A stretch of DNA of 64,000 nucleotides from Bradyrhizobium sp. G127 (GTDB taxonomy: Bacteria; Pseudomonadota; Alphaproteobacteria; Rhizobiales; Xanthobacteraceae). Positions 19,301 through 27,702 of the stretch are shown here, in pieces. The translations under genes were made by a program, and so were the position numbers. The stretch lies in contig NZ_JAKFGN010000002.1 of assembly GCF_021502575.1 (NCBI RefSeq), positions 1,302,001-1,366,000 of the forward strand, written 5' to 3'. Within the stretch, counting starts at the first letter, position 1; each line of letters starts with the position of its first letter. Below the pieces are notes generated by a model, which had not been told where the DNA came from, did no database searches, and saw only the letters and a program-made list of their open reading frames with translations.

Positions 19301-19722
19301 CCCTCGATGCGGTTGATGGTGCCCTCATAGCGATGGACAGCATCGATCATGAGTTGCAGCGTCGGGCGAAGACGTTGCTCGACCTGTTCGGGATCGAGAT
19401 CCTGAATGAGGCTGGTTGATCCTTTCATGTCGGCGAACAAAACCGTTATCTGCTTTCGCTCGCCTTCGATCGCAGCCCGGGATTCAAGCAACCGTTTCGC
19501 CAGATGCCGTGGAAGATTGATGGGCGCGGCAATGTTCTCCATGCCGGCTTGCTTCGCGTAAAGAGGAGCGCTGCCGCGATCCGTACCGCATTGGTCACAG
19601 AACTTTTGAGACCGTGGGAGCGGCGATCCGCAGGTCATACATGCTTCAACCAGCGACGCGCCGCAGTTCCCGCAGAACTGGGATTGAGGGGAATTCCTGG
19701 CGCCGCAATTCGCGCAGACCAT
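16363..19722 (-). CDS. Zinc ribbon / class III nucleotide cyclase / AAA ATPase / TPR regulator
   Basis: A 1119-residue multidomain protein. Residues 3-45 form two zinc ribbons (C3-C6-C17-C20 and C28-C31-C42-C45). A class III cyclase domain spans about 90-262, with metal-binding aspartates D98 (FADMKGS) and D142 (IEGDGIMALFG). A P-loop ATPase of the STAND/AAA_16 type follows (GEPGAGKS at 312-319). The last 500 residues are helical with TPR-like repeats. Proteins of this layout are often called adenylate cyclase, but many are unproven. It has no membrane helix. It is convergent with the P450 gene, and nothing in the neighbourhood defines its signal. Confidence 0.88.
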   Translation of the reverse strand: MVCANCGARNSPQSQFCGNCGASLVEACMTCGSPLPRSQKFCDQCGTDRGSAPLYAKQAGMENIAAPINLPRHLAKRLLESRAAIEGERKQITVLFADMKGSTSLIQDLDPEQVEQRLRPTLQLMIDAVHRYEGTINRIEGDGIMALFGAPLAYEDSAVRAAYAALDMQNAMRGASDAQPAIRVGLHAGEVLVRAVNTDLSVDYDAIGATVHLAARMEQMAAPGSIYCTANVARLAEGLITVNSLGPRAVKGFREPLELFEIVGHTSARTRWEVTAARGLTKFVSRDAELGILRDAMHEAVAGRGRLICVVGEPGAGKSRLVHEILHSPDAAAWTVLKTATASYTRNTPYLAFSNLIRTWFEIPEQATSDDVKRRIQAKISSFGEDLISAIPAIHSLLDLPVEDAEWLALEPMARRQKILAAGKSLILRGARSRPLLLWFEDMQWTDAETRTLLESIADEIESHRLLIILTCRPEYEHKWAGKNYYSAIQVEALNGPAAERLVRTMLGNDNTNEQLCDLIVRRTDGIPLFIEETIRSLVERGVLRGRMGSYDLVRELNDIKIPESVQAVLASRIDLLAPAQRDLLQTASAIGPDVHAALLEEVAEIPRIDLQALLADLQAADFLYQVPNTASFQFRFKHALTHEVAYSGLLSKTRQELHGRILRAIESQYSGNLAEMVESLSHHALNGGLWKEALVYSRQAGDKAVELSAYREAHIFFEQAIQALAHLPQDKTHIQIGIDIRLGLRAILGATTEYPTLERCLREAEAMAHSIEDRPRLAAINVAQTFVHNWQGDLDAGVECGERGLRIAREIKNNLLELSASSFLGQAYMWRGDFRQSLALLRENQSWTSGPLRQERIGTTGTSSVLWLGMLAASHAYLGNFRQASAAAQQACAIADEVRRPYDMALAYWYAGFVLSHQGDAAGALTSLEHGYQICRSAQISFLVPVLSTSLGHTYSLIGRASDGVELLARAVGFSQSAKFPYGVAWSTVYLGFAKLLAGRADGVTAEAEGALDLATRHHYRAVEASARRLMAEACHRSKQLDAAETSYLEALKIASELGLRPEMAHCQRGLAQTYFQMGHSTEGDQLLYIADALYANLEMPISPASLSSSAQGVVARG

Positions 19723-19912
19723 AGAACCTCCGGCCCCTGAAAAAGTAGCTAAACTCTTTCAGCGGAAATTTACTTGGTCGAAATCAAGCCCTCAGCCACA
19801 GGTTGGGATTGTAGCCCAATCCGGGCGACCGTGCACGCAATCTTGCCGAAAAACCGTTTTGAGCTTAGCGTCGGTAGCTGTTGAAGATGTCCTCACTCAA
19901 TGGAGGCTTTCG

Positions 19913-20389
19913 ATGGGTTTGGTTTTTCGCAAACAGATCCCAGGCAAGGCAGACATCAACGAGATTTTTTCAAAAAGATATCTGCCTCGTACAAAAAGAG
20001 TATACGAGAAATTCGTCGAGTCCGGCGGATATCATTTTGGCGATTTGACAGCATGGTATTGCGGCCTTGATGAGAAGGAAAGGCGTCTCTGGGAAAAGGA
20101 AATCGACGGATACTATCCGGCGGATGTTCAGGTCGAACTTGTGAGAGTCATTGGTGCCGCGCTGCTTCACAAGGATGAAAATGGATATCCTGTTCCAATT
20201 CCGATCACGTTCATCTGGAATGGCAAGGCCACAGATGCGCCGCCGACGGGGATCAGAACGACATTCAATGCCTCGGAGCAATCTTACCTAGTCGAAGTCT
20301 TTGGGTACCCCGCGCCTTTGGGTTCATCCTTGTTCACCAGGCGGCTGGGAAAAGATCCCCAAGAGGACGCTGCTACATACGAAGAATAA
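19913..20389 (+). CDS. Hypothetical protein, 158 residues
   Basis: I do not recognise the family. The ATG at 19913 has a GGAGG site eight bases upstream, which decides it over the TTG at 19859. The protein is soluble, rich in charged and aromatic residues (YHFGDLTAWYCGLDEKERRLW), with no signal peptide or membrane segment and an acidic C-terminal end. It stands alone between the divergent cyclase gene and the convergent HxlR gene. Confidence 0.6.
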   Translation: MGLVFRKQIPGKADINEIFSKRYLPRTKRVYEKFVESGGYHFGDLTAWYCGLDEKERRLWEKEIDGYYPADVQVELVRVIGAALLHKDENGYPVPIPITFIWNGKATDAPPTGIRTTFNASEQSYLVEVFGYPAPLGSSLFTRRLGKDPQEDAATYEE

Positions 20390-20535
20390 CCACCCGACGG
20401 CATTCGATTGAGCGCTCCCTAACGGGCATCGATGTGTACCGGGGAGTACTCCTTCTCCAACCAGGAAGGAATGCGGACAACGGCCCCGCGGGTGTCGCCG
20501 CAGACCGCGGTGACCTGACCAACAAAGCCTATTGC

Positions 20536-21027
20536 TCAGATCTTTAAGTGCGTTAAGCGCCACCGCACCAGATCATCAGCACCGGGGCCTTCCTCCGGCA
20601 AGATATCGGAAGTCCTGACAGGATTTCCCGTCTCGCGTTCGACGAGCGCAAGCTTGACCGCCCGACCGTTCTTCCGATTTACGAACTTCAGCGGCGGCCC
20701 CGCATCTCCCGACACTGCCCACTTGTCGCCAATTTGCGCCAGCGCTTGCGTCACGATGATTGTATCCCATCCCTTCCGGGTCAGGATGTACTCATAACGC
20801 TCCGGGTTGTCCTGATACAGCCGCCGCTCGATGAGTCCATTTTCCTCGAGATGTTTGAGCCGATCAGACAGTGTCGCGTTTGTCACGCCGGTCGATCGGC
20901 GCAAGTCCTCATACTTGCTCAGACCGAAGGACAGATCGCGCAAGATCAGCACGGCCCATCGATCGCCAATGGCCTCCAGCGCCCCGGCTATCGAACAGGC
21001 CATTCCGTCAAAACTTTTCGATCGCAT
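20536..21027 (-). CDS. HxlR-family transcriptional regulator
   Basis: A 163-residue winged-helix regulator of the HxlR (MarR-like) family. It starts CSIAGALEAIGDRWAVLILRD, with the Cys-x-n then GDRW signature of the family, followed by the recognition helix region around TNATLSDRLKHLEENGLIERR. The C-terminal 60 residues extend beyond the minimal domain. It is divergent from the gene at 21137 and the molybdenum hydroxylase operon, and a near-perfect palindrome lies between them (21046-21066), so it probably represses that operon and itself. A single Cys near the N-terminus could sense an electrophile, as in other HxlR proteins. Confidence 0.9.
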   Translation of the reverse strand: MRSKSFDGMACSIAGALEAIGDRWAVLILRDLSFGLSKYEDLRRSTGVTNATLSDRLKHLEENGLIERRLYQDNPERYEYILTRKGWDTIIVTQALAQIGDKWAVSGDAGPPLKFVNRKNGRAVKLALVERETGNPVRTSDILPEEGPGADDLVRWRLTHLKI

Positions 21028-21045
21028 AAAACACTTGCCTCCTTA

Positions 21046-21066
21046 TAACTCTTATCATTAGAGTTA
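21046..21066. promoter_or_regulatory. HxlR-type operator, copy 1
   Basis: A palindrome of form TAACTCT-N7-AGAGTTA in the 109-base gap between hxlR (start 21027) and the gene at 21137. It matches TAACT-N11-AGTTA, the same layout as 30816-30836 and, with one mismatch, 31406-31426. Confidence 0.6.
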
Positions 21067-21136
21067 CTAATTGTCCAGCCGTGCCACGTCAATGAAGCGT
21101 GGCGCCTCCATACGAATGATGAGGATCGGAAAACAC

Positions 21137-21856
21137 ATGAGTGAACTTCTCGCTTTGGCCATCGAATCGCATGGGGGCACCAAACGCTGGAACGAATTGA
21201 AAGCCGTCGATGGCGACATGTCCATTACCGGTCAGTTGTGGACACGAAAAGGCTGGCCGGACGCCTTAAAAGATGTCCACGTTACGGTCGACACCAAAAG
21301 TCAGCTGACGCGGTATCAGCCATTTACGGCTCCAAACAAACGTAGTGTCTGCCGGCCAGACAAGACGCTTATCGAGACGCTCGACGGTCAGGTACTTGAA
21401 GAGCGCAACAATCCCCGATCCGCATTCGAAAACCATCGTCCCGAGACAAAATGGGATGCTTTGAATCTCGCGTACTTTAGCGGTTACGCAATGTGGAACT
21501 ACCTTTGCTCACCTTTCATTTTTGCGCTTCCTGGAGTGGCAACCGAGGAAATCGAGCCCTGCGAAGAGGACGGCGTGCGGCATCGCAGGCTTAAGGTCAC
21601 ATTTCCTCGCTCCATCGCCACCCATTGTCCCGAGCAGATTTTTCATATCGATCCAAGCGGCCTCCTCAGCAGGATGGACTATAGCGCGGAAGTCGTTGGG
21701 GGCGTTCCGACTGCGCACTTCATGTCCGACTACAAAGACTTCGGAGGAGTAAAAATAGCCACGAAGCGACGTGCCTTTCGAAGGGGTGCGGACGGAACAG
21801 CAGTACGGGATGCCGTCGGTGTAGCCATCGACATCGCCGACATCCGCCTGTCTTGA
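21137..21856 (+). CDS. Conserved hypothetical protein, first gene of the molybdenum hydroxylase operon
   Basis: A 239-residue protein of unknown function. The ATG at 21137 fits; the upstream frame lacks resemblance to a protein start. It begins LLALAIESHGGTKRWNELKAV, with no signal peptide, and ends in beta-strand-like segments (HFMSDYKDFGGVKIATKRRAF). That pattern recalls periplasmic LolA-like or ligand-binding folds but is not enough to assign. It precedes the 2Fe-2S subunit by 57 bases and shares its promoter region with the divergent HxlR gene, so it probably acts in the same pathway, perhaps in substrate binding. Confidence 0.65.
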   Translation: MSELLALAIESHGGTKRWNELKAVDGDMSITGQLWTRKGWPDALKDVHVTVDTKSQLTRYQPFTAPNKRSVCRPDKTLIETLDGQVLEERNNPRSAFENHRPETKWDALNLAYFSGYAMWNYLCSPFIFALPGVATEEIEPCEEDGVRHRRLKVTFPRSIATHCPEQIFHIDPSGLLSRMDYSAEVVGGVPTAHFMSDYKDFGGVKIATKRRAFRRGADGTAVRDAVGVAIDIADIRLS

Positions 21857-21913
21857 AGAGCCACCTGACGCAATAAGCGGCCGCGAAGGTCGTACAGCAC
21901 AGTGGAGGAAAGA

Positions 21914-22411
21914 ATGATCAATACCGATGAGAAGCGTCATCTGGTGACGCTCGACGTCAATGGGACCCGGCACGCTATCACCGTCGAGTCCCGAAAACTC
22001 TTGGTTCACCTGCTGCGAGACGACCTCAACCTCACCGGAACCCATGTGGGCTGCGACACCTCCCAATGTGGCGCCTGCACTGTTGATATTGATGGACAGG
22101 CCGTCAAATCTTGCACCGTTCTTGCGGTGATGGCCGACGGTTCATCGATCACGACGATCGAGGGGCTGGCATCCGCCGCCGGTGACCTGCATCCAATTCA
22201 GGCGGCATTTCATGAACATCACGCATTGCAATGCGGTTTCTGCACGCCGGGAATGATCATGAGCGTTCGCCAGCTGCTCGCGAAGGATCCGAATCCGACG
22301 GAGAGCGAGATACGCCACAACCTCGCCGGCAATATCTGCCGTTGCACCGGCTACCACAACATCATCCGCGCAGTTGAGTCACTCGCCACCGGAGCATCCG
22401 ACCATGACTGA
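21914..22411 (+). CDS. Molybdenum hydroxylase 2Fe-2S subunit (CoxS/XdhA-like)
   Basis: A 165-residue iron-sulfur subunit of the xanthine-oxidase family. The plant-type [2Fe-2S] cluster is bound by [12 protein letters not shown] with a further Cys in VKSCTV, and the second cluster by CGFCTPGM and NICRCTGY, the complete set. It carries electrons from the molybdenum centre to the FAD subunit. GGAGGAAAGA precedes the ATG at 21914. Its stop overlaps the start of the large subunit (22404) by 8 bases. Confidence 0.93.
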   Translation: MINTDEKRHLVTLDVNGTRHAITVESRKLLVHLLRDDLNLTGTHVGCDTSQCGACTVDIDGQAVKSCTVLAVMADGSSITTIEGLASAAGDLHPIQAAFHEHHALQCGFCTPGMIMSVRQLLAKDPNPTESEIRHNLAGNICRCTGYHNIIRAVESLATGASDHD

Positions 22412-24776
22412 ACCAGCAGCTATCAAATACGTCGGTCAGCCGTTGCGCCGGAGGGAGGACTTCAAGTTCATCACTGGTAAGGGACGTTACACCGATGACA
22501 TGAAAGCACCGGGCATGTTGCACATGGCGGTGCTGCGATCGCCTCACGCGCACGCCGTCATCAAACATATCGATCTATCCGCAGCGCAGGCCGCGCCGGG
22601 CGTTCGTGTGGCTCTTTCCGGCACCGACCTTGCGGGCAAGATCAGCTCCATCGTTCCAAACTGGATTATCCCGGGAACCAAGGTGCCAGATCGGCCCGTG
22701 GTCGCGGTCGACCGCGTTCGTTTTGTCGGAGAATGCGTCGCTCTAGTGGTAGCCGAGACACAGGCCACGGCTCACGACGCCATCGGGCTAATCGACGTGA
22801 ACTATGAAGTTCTTCCAGCGGTCGTCGACGAGGAGGCCGCGATCAAGCCTGACGCACCGCAACTTCATGACAACGTCCCCAATAACGTCACTACGCTCTA
22901 CAAGATCGGCGGCGGGAACTACAAGAAAGCGGCAAGCGAGGCCGACCAGATCATCAATCTACGTATTGTCAACAATCGCCTGATTCCAACCTGCCTGGAA
23001 ACGCGCTCGATCCTCGCCGAACCGAATGCCGATGGCACTCTCACTCTCAACATACAGAGCCAGGTGCCTCACATGCACCGCCGCTGGATTGCCGATGCGG
23101 TCGGAATTTCCGAGCATAAATTGCGGATCGTCGCACCAGATATTGGCGGCGGATTCGGTGCGAAGATGCACCTTTACCCGGAAGAACTGCTCTGCCCCTA
23201 TCTCGCGCGGCAACTCGACGTGCCGGTAAAATGGTGGGAGTCGCGGTCCGAGAGCCACCAATCCACGAACCACGGTCGCGCGCACATTGAGAACCTCGAG
23301 ATCGCAATCCGCAATGACGGAAAGATCCTCGGCCTGAAAGTGGAAACCCTCGGCAATGTCGGCGCCTACCTATCGAACATGGCGACCGGTGGTCCCACGG
23401 TGAACACCGTCAACTTTGGCACCGGCGCTTACAAGATTGAGAACTACGAAGCGTTCTCTCGCGTGGTTGTGACAAATACCGTTCCTGTCGATGCGTATCG
23501 CGGTTACGGTCGGCCCGAAGGCGGATACATTGCTGAACGCGCCATAGACGCCGTGGCGCGCCACCTCAACCTCGATCAGGTGGACGTGCGCCGCAGAAAC
23601 TTCATCCAGAGCGCCGATTTCCCTTACAGGCCCTATAATGGGCCCGCAGTGATTTATGATAGTGGCGACTACGAGGGCTGCCTTGCGAAAGCGATGGAGG
23701 CGTTCAAATACGAGGCCCGCAGCCGCGAGAGAGATGCACTCCGCGCAAAAGGCCGCTACCGCGGCATTGGCGTGGCGGCCTATACCCACATGTGCGGCAT
23801 GGCGCCTTCGCGCCGGCTGTCGCTGATCGGCTTTAACCGCGGAGGCTGGGAAAGCGCACGCGTCAGCATCGACTCAAGCGGCCGGGCCACAATTTATTCC
23901 GGCTCGATGAGCCAGGGACATGGTCACAACACATCGCTTGCACAAATCGCGGCCGATATTCTTCAAATCCCGATCGAGAACATTGACATCGTGCAAGGTG
24001 ACACCCGGCAGGTACAAGCGGGGCACGGGACATTCAACTCCCGCTCGATGGCGGTCGGCGGGTCGAGCGTCCATGTTTCTTCCCAGCGGATCGTTGCAAA
24101 GGCAAAGAAGATTGCAGCGAGCATGCTGGAAGTCGATGAAAAAGACGTGTCATACCGTGCCGGCAAGTTTAGCATCCCGGGGACTGACGTCTCGCCCTTG
24201 AGTTTCCGCGACGTAGCCCGCATGGCCTATGTCGGCTCAAAACTTCCAGACGGACTCGAGCCTGGCCTTGACGAGACGGTGTTCTACGATCCGACTGGAA
24301 TGGGTTCACCATCCGGAATTCACATGGCTTACGTCGAGGTCGATCCCGAAACCGGGATCGTCGATATTCTCGACTACGTCGCAGTGGATGATGTTGGAAC
24401 GATCATAAATCCCCTTCTCGCCGCCGGACAAATTCACGGGGGTGTGGTGCAGGGAATCGCTCAAGCTCTCTATGAAGAGGTGAGCTACGATCCGGATACC
24501 GGCCAACTGATGACCGGCTCGCTGCTGGACTACGCGGTCCCGCGCGCGGAACACGTCCCGAACATACAATCATTATTCCAGGAGACCCCGTCCCCAACCA
24601 ATCCGATCGGGGTGAAAGGTGTCGGCGAGAGCGGATCGATCGCGGCGCCGCCGTGTATGGTGCACGCCGTGCTCGACGCGTTGTCGCCATTTGGAATCTC
24701 CCATCTCGACATGCCGATGACCCCGCCGCGGATATGGTCGGCGGTTCAGAACGCACGCAGCGGAGCAAGCCAATGA
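22404..24776 (+). CDS. Molybdenum hydroxylase large (molybdopterin-binding) subunit
   Basis: A 790-residue catalytic subunit of the xanthine-oxidase family. The active-site loop is AYRGYGR at residues 364-370, which is the form-II type (AYRGAGR-like) and not the AYRCSFR loop of true CO dehydrogenase. The essential base glutamate is E742 in GVGESGS, and the molybdopterin-contact GGGFGAK is present near 250. It hydroxylates a substrate, often an N-heterocycle or aromatic acyl-CoA, with water as oxygen donor. Annotation as CO dehydrogenase would be misleading. Gene order S-L-M with 4 to 8 base overlaps shows tight coupling. Confidence 0.93.
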   Translation: MTEPAAIKYVGQPLRRREDFKFITGKGRYTDDMKAPGMLHMAVLRSPHAHAVIKHIDLSAAQAAPGVRVALSGTDLAGKISSIVPNWIIPGTKVPDRPVVAVDRVRFVGECVALVVAETQATAHDAIGLIDVNYEVLPAVVDEEAAIKPDAPQLHDNVPNNVTTLYKIGGGNYKKAASEADQIINLRIVNNRLIPTCLETRSILAEPNADGTLTLNIQSQVPHMHRRWIADAVGISEHKLRIVAPDIGGGFGAKMHLYPEELLCPYLARQLDVPVKWWESRSESHQSTNHGRAHIENLEIAIRNDGKILGLKVETLGNVGAYLSNMATGGPTVNTVNFGTGAYKIENYEAFSRVVVTNTVPVDAYRGYGRPEGGYIAERAIDAVARHLNLDQVDVRRRNFIQSADFPYRPYNGPAVIYDSGDYEGCLAKAMEAFKYEARSRERDALRAKGRYRGIGVAAYTHMCGMAPSRRLSLIGFNRGGWESARVSIDSSGRATIYSGSMSQGHGHNTSLAQIAADILQIPIENIDIVQGDTRQVQAGHGTFNSRSMAVGGSSVHVSSQRIVAKAKKIAASMLEVDEKDVSYRAGKFSIPGTDVSPLSFRDVARMAYVGSKLPDGLEPGLDETVFYDPTGMGSPSGIHMAYVEVDPETGIVDILDYVAVDDVGTIINPLLAAGQIHGGVVQGIAQALYEEVSYDPDTGQLMTGSLLDYAVPRAEHVPNIQSLFQETPSPTNPIGVKGVGESGSIAAPPCMVHAVLDALSPFGISHLDMPMTPPRIWSAVQNARSGASQ

Positions 24777-25630
24777 TCCCGGCCTCATTCGACTACATTC
24801 GCGCAACTTCTCTTTCCCAGGCGATCGGGCTGCTGCAGGACGATCCTGACAATACCAAACTGCTGGCCGGCGGCCACACATTGATCCCGACGCTGAAGCT
24901 TCGGCTGGCTTCGCCTGCCCTCCTGGTGGATCTCGGCAGCATCGGTGAGCTGCAGGGTATAGACATTGGCGATCACATCAGGATCGGCGCGCTAACGCGG
25001 CACGCCGAACTTCTTGCCTCCGAAAAGCTGCGCGAGGCGCTGCCGATCTTTCACCAGACTGCCAATATGATTGCTGATCCGCAGGTGCGAAACCGCGGCA
25101 CCATAGGCGGGTCGCTGGCCAACGCCGACCCATCGGCCGACTGGCCCGCCGTGATCATCGCGCTGAAAGCCGAACTGGAACTCGCTGGCCCGAATGGCCG
25201 CAGACGCGTAGCGGCGAAGGATTTCTTCGTCGATATTTTCACCACTGCGCTTCAGGCGGACGAGGTTCTGACCGCAATCCATATTGCACGACCAAAGCCG
25301 GGCATGAATTTTCGTTATCGCAAGATCCGCCATCCGGCGAGTGGCTATGCCGTCGTAGGCGTCGCAGCTGGCGTACACCTCAACGGCGGCGTGGTATCCG
25401 AAGCCACGCTTGGCATCACGGGAGCCTCGGCAAAGGCATTTACGCCTGATGCAGCGGTCGACTTTCTAAGCGGGAAAACTCTTTCGATCGACACGATTGA
25501 AAGAGCGGCAATACTGGCGAGTGAGCACGCCGGTTGCCTTTCGGATCACTATGCATCAGCGGACTATCGTAAGCATCTCGCCAAGACGGAAGTCGCGCGC
25601 GCGCTGACCTCGCTGTCGGGAAAGCCATGA
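24773..25630 (+). CDS. Molybdenum hydroxylase FAD-binding subunit (CoxM-like)
   Basis: A 285-residue FAD subunit. The motif AGGHTLIPTLKLRL (residues about 32-46) and the second FAD loop RNRGTIGGSLANADPSADWP near 105-124 are typical of CoxM/CutM proteins. The ATG at 24773 overlaps the large-subunit stop as ATGA. It completes the three-subunit hydroxylase. No maturation factors (CoxD, CoxE, CoxG) or XdhC follow; the next gene is a convergent HxlR regulator. Confidence 0.93.
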   Translation: MIPASFDYIRATSLSQAIGLLQDDPDNTKLLAGGHTLIPTLKLRLASPALLVDLGSIGELQGIDIGDHIRIGALTRHAELLASEKLREALPIFHQTANMIADPQVRNRGTIGGSLANADPSADWPAVIIALKAELELAGPNGRRRVAAKDFFVDIFTTALQADEVLTAIHIARPKPGMNFRYRKIRHPASGYAVVGVAAGVHLNGGVVSEATLGITGASAKAFTPDAAVDFLSGKTLSIDTIERAAILASEHAGCLSDHYASADYRKHLAKTEVARALTSLSGKP

Positions 25631-25690
25631 TCTCGGCAGACACGCATGGTGGCAGCACGTCCAGGAGGGGTCCGACGTCCCCCCGAACCG

Positions 25691-26260
25691 CTACCTGGTC
25701 TTGCGGGGAGCCGACTTGCGAACCTTAGCACCCTTCTTTTCGGGGGCGGAGGATCCCGCGAGCATATTCGCACCAGCCGCAAATCTCTTGCGGTTGAAGG
25801 GAACGGCGCCGGCTCCCGGAACGATTTCAATATCTTCAACCTGAAGCGGCTTGCCGCGAGCCGTTACTAGCTTGGGATACTTGATTTCCTCGCCGCTGGA
25901 ACGATCGTTGAAAACGACCTGCGGTCCGGCCGGTTCAGCCAGCCAGTCGTCACCCCACTTTTTGAGCGCCAGATAGGTCGGGAAGAAATCTTTGCCCTTG
26001 TCCGTCAACACGTACTCGTATCGCCCTGCGTGCTCGGCCAGAGGAATGCGCACCATGATCCCGGCATCCACCAGTTTCTTGAGACGCGAACTCAGAATGT
26101 TCGGAGCAATTCCGACGTAGTACTCGAACTCATCGAACCGCTTGACGCCGTAATACGCCTCCCGGAGCAGAAGGATCGACCAGCGATCCCCCACGATTTC
26201 TATGGCCCGAGCCACCGAACACTCTTTGTTGGCAATTCGGCTTCGCTTCACGTCAGGCAT
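25691..26260 (-). CDS. HxlR-family transcriptional regulator
   Basis: A 189-residue HxlR-type winged-helix protein: CSVARAIEIVGDRWSILLLREAYYG then PNILSSRLKKLVDAGIMVR matches the family core. The C-terminal tail is basic (KKGAKVRKSAPRKTR), probably binding DNA or RNA nonspecifically. It is the last gene of the minus-strand operon that begins with the FAH-family gene (30768), whose promoter carries a TAACT-N11-AGTTA palindrome, so autoregulation is likely. It shares only moderate similarity with the other HxlR protein at 20536-21027. Confidence 0.88.
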   Translation of the reverse strand: MPDVKRSRIANKECSVARAIEIVGDRWSILLLREAYYGVKRFDEFEYYVGIAPNILSSRLKKLVDAGIMVRIPLAEHAGRYEYVLTDKGKDFFPTYLALKKWGDDWLAEPAGPQVVFNDRSSGEEIKYPKLVTARGKPLQVEDIEIVPGAGAVPFNRKRFAAGANMLAGSSAPEKKGAKVRKSAPRKTR

Positions 26261-26386
26261 CGCAATCCCTAAACCGTCGAATCCAGATTCTCGACCTTAT
26301 ATTGGGGCACCACGCATGTCTGTCCAGCGTTACCTCGCCTCCTGGTCGAATTCCTGGTCTCGTTCCGTCGGAGTTTGCCCACGGTT

Positions 26387-27613
26387 TTAAGGCATTGGTG
26401 CGGCCTCAATAACACCTCCAAACGTTTCCCAGCGCTCTCCCACCAGACGGCGAAGCTGCATCGATTTAATTGGCGCCAAATCATCCGGGGCCGTGTTGAT
26501 TCTGATACCTGGCAAAAGCATATCGAGTTCGAGACCCTTCAGGTTAGTGGCTTGGCGCATGATATTCTCACGGGTCAAGTCATCGCCAGCCAGCTTCAAG
26601 ACCTGCACCATGGTTTGCGCCATGACATAGCCTTGCGTGTTGGCCGTCGCGGTTACGTCCGCCCCAGGATAGTACTTCTCTATGAAAGCAAGATAAGCCT
26701 TTACGGCGGGATCGTTCGCCAAGGCTGGATCGGTTGCATCCTTAAGAAAGCCGCCGCTTATCACGCCCTGTGAAATATCGAAGCCCGCCGGCTTGATGAC
26801 GCTGCCGATCGAGGCAGATGGAATGTTGAGAATATGGACTGGCTTCCAGCCTAGTTCCGCAATCTTACGGATGGCCTGAGCCGCGAATTTCGGACCGGCG
26901 AAGTTCATGAAGATATCTGCGCCGCTGGCTTTTAGTTGAACGACCTGGGAATCCACAGTGGGTACGGAGACTTCATAGCTTGCTTCCGCGACAATCGCCT
27001 TGGCTTTCGTGCCAAGCCCCTGCTTAAAGCCATTTAGGATATCCTTGCCGTAGTCGTCATTCTGATAGAGCACCGCGATCTTGCCATCGGGATGATTGGC
27101 CGCGATGTACTGGCCGTAAATCCGGCCCTCGGTCAGAAACGATGGCTGAAACGCCGTGGTCCATGGGAAGTTTTTCGGATCGTTCCATTTGGAGCCGCCA
27201 CCGCCGACAAACAGGTGCGGCACCTTCCTGGCGTTTACGTATTTATGGATCGCGGTATTGGTCGGAACACCGAAGGTGCTGAACAGCAACAAGACTTCAT
27301 CGTTCTCTACAAGCCTGCGGACCTGCTCTACCGTCTTGGGCGGGCTGTAGGCGTCGTCGTAGCTGATGAATTTGATCTTGCGGCCGTTGACGCCGCCTTC
27401 CGCATTCACCTTCTCGAAATAGGCCGCCTCTGCTTTTCCAAGCAACCCCCAAGCGGAGCCCGGCCCGCTGTAAGGCATAGTATTGCCGATCTTGATTTCG
27501 GTGTCGGTGGCACCGACATCGTATTTCTTTTCGCCCGCCAGAACAGCCCCGCTAGCACTCATTGCGATCAGGGCGGCAGTTACAATGGAGCTAATACTCA
27601 ACACCTTGCGCAT
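26387..27613 (-). CDS. Branched-chain-amino-acid-type ABC substrate-binding protein (LivJ family)
   Basis: A 408-residue periplasmic binding protein. A classical signal peptide (MRKVLSISSIVTAALIAMSASGAVLA) is followed by KIGNTMPYSGPGSAWG and repeats of the LivJ/LivK type I binding fold through the protein. It would bind a carboxylated ligand, often an amide or aromatic acid in this family. No permease or ATPase of the Liv type is in the window, so it must use a transporter elsewhere or act alone. It lies in the operon between the CaiB gene and hxlR, after an intercistronic hairpin. Confidence 0.88.
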   Translation of the reverse strand: MRKVLSISSIVTAALIAMSASGAVLAGEKKYDVGATDTEIKIGNTMPYSGPGSAWGLLGKAEAAYFEKVNAEGGVNGRKIKFISYDDAYSPPKTVEQVRRLVENDEVLLLFSTFGVPTNTAIHKYVNARKVPHLFVGGGGSKWNDPKNFPWTTAFQPSFLTEGRIYGQYIAANHPDGKIAVLYQNDDYGKDILNGFKQGLGTKAKAIVAEASYEVSVPTVDSQVVQLKASGADIFMNFAGPKFAAQAIRKIAELGWKPVHILNIPSASIGSVIKPAGFDISQGVISGGFLKDATDPALANDPAVKAYLAFIEKYYPGADVTATANTQGYVMAQTMVQVLKLAGDDLTRENIMRQATNLKGLELDMLLPGIRINTAPDDLAPIKSMQLRRLVGERWETFGGVIEAAPMP

Positions 27614-27649
27614 CTGCTTTCCTCCGGATTTTTCGCACTATTATTCGTT

Positions 27650-27673
27650 CCGGCTGCGCTTATGCGCAGCCGG
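27650..27673 (-). terminator. Intercistronic hairpin upstream of the LivJ-type gene
   Basis: A perfect 10-bp stem, CCGGCTGCGC with a four-base loop and GCGCAGCCGG, lies between the CaiB stop (27703) and the binding-protein start (27613). No clear T-run follows, so it may shield or process the transcript and need not fully terminate it. Confidence 0.55.
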
Positions 27674-27702
27674 TTACATGGATTTAAACTGTCTTAGAGC
27701 GA

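Noticed and set aside
22404-24776. Annotation as aerobic CO dehydrogenase
   Set aside because: The active-site loop is AYRGYGR and not AYRCSFR, and accessory cox genes are absent.
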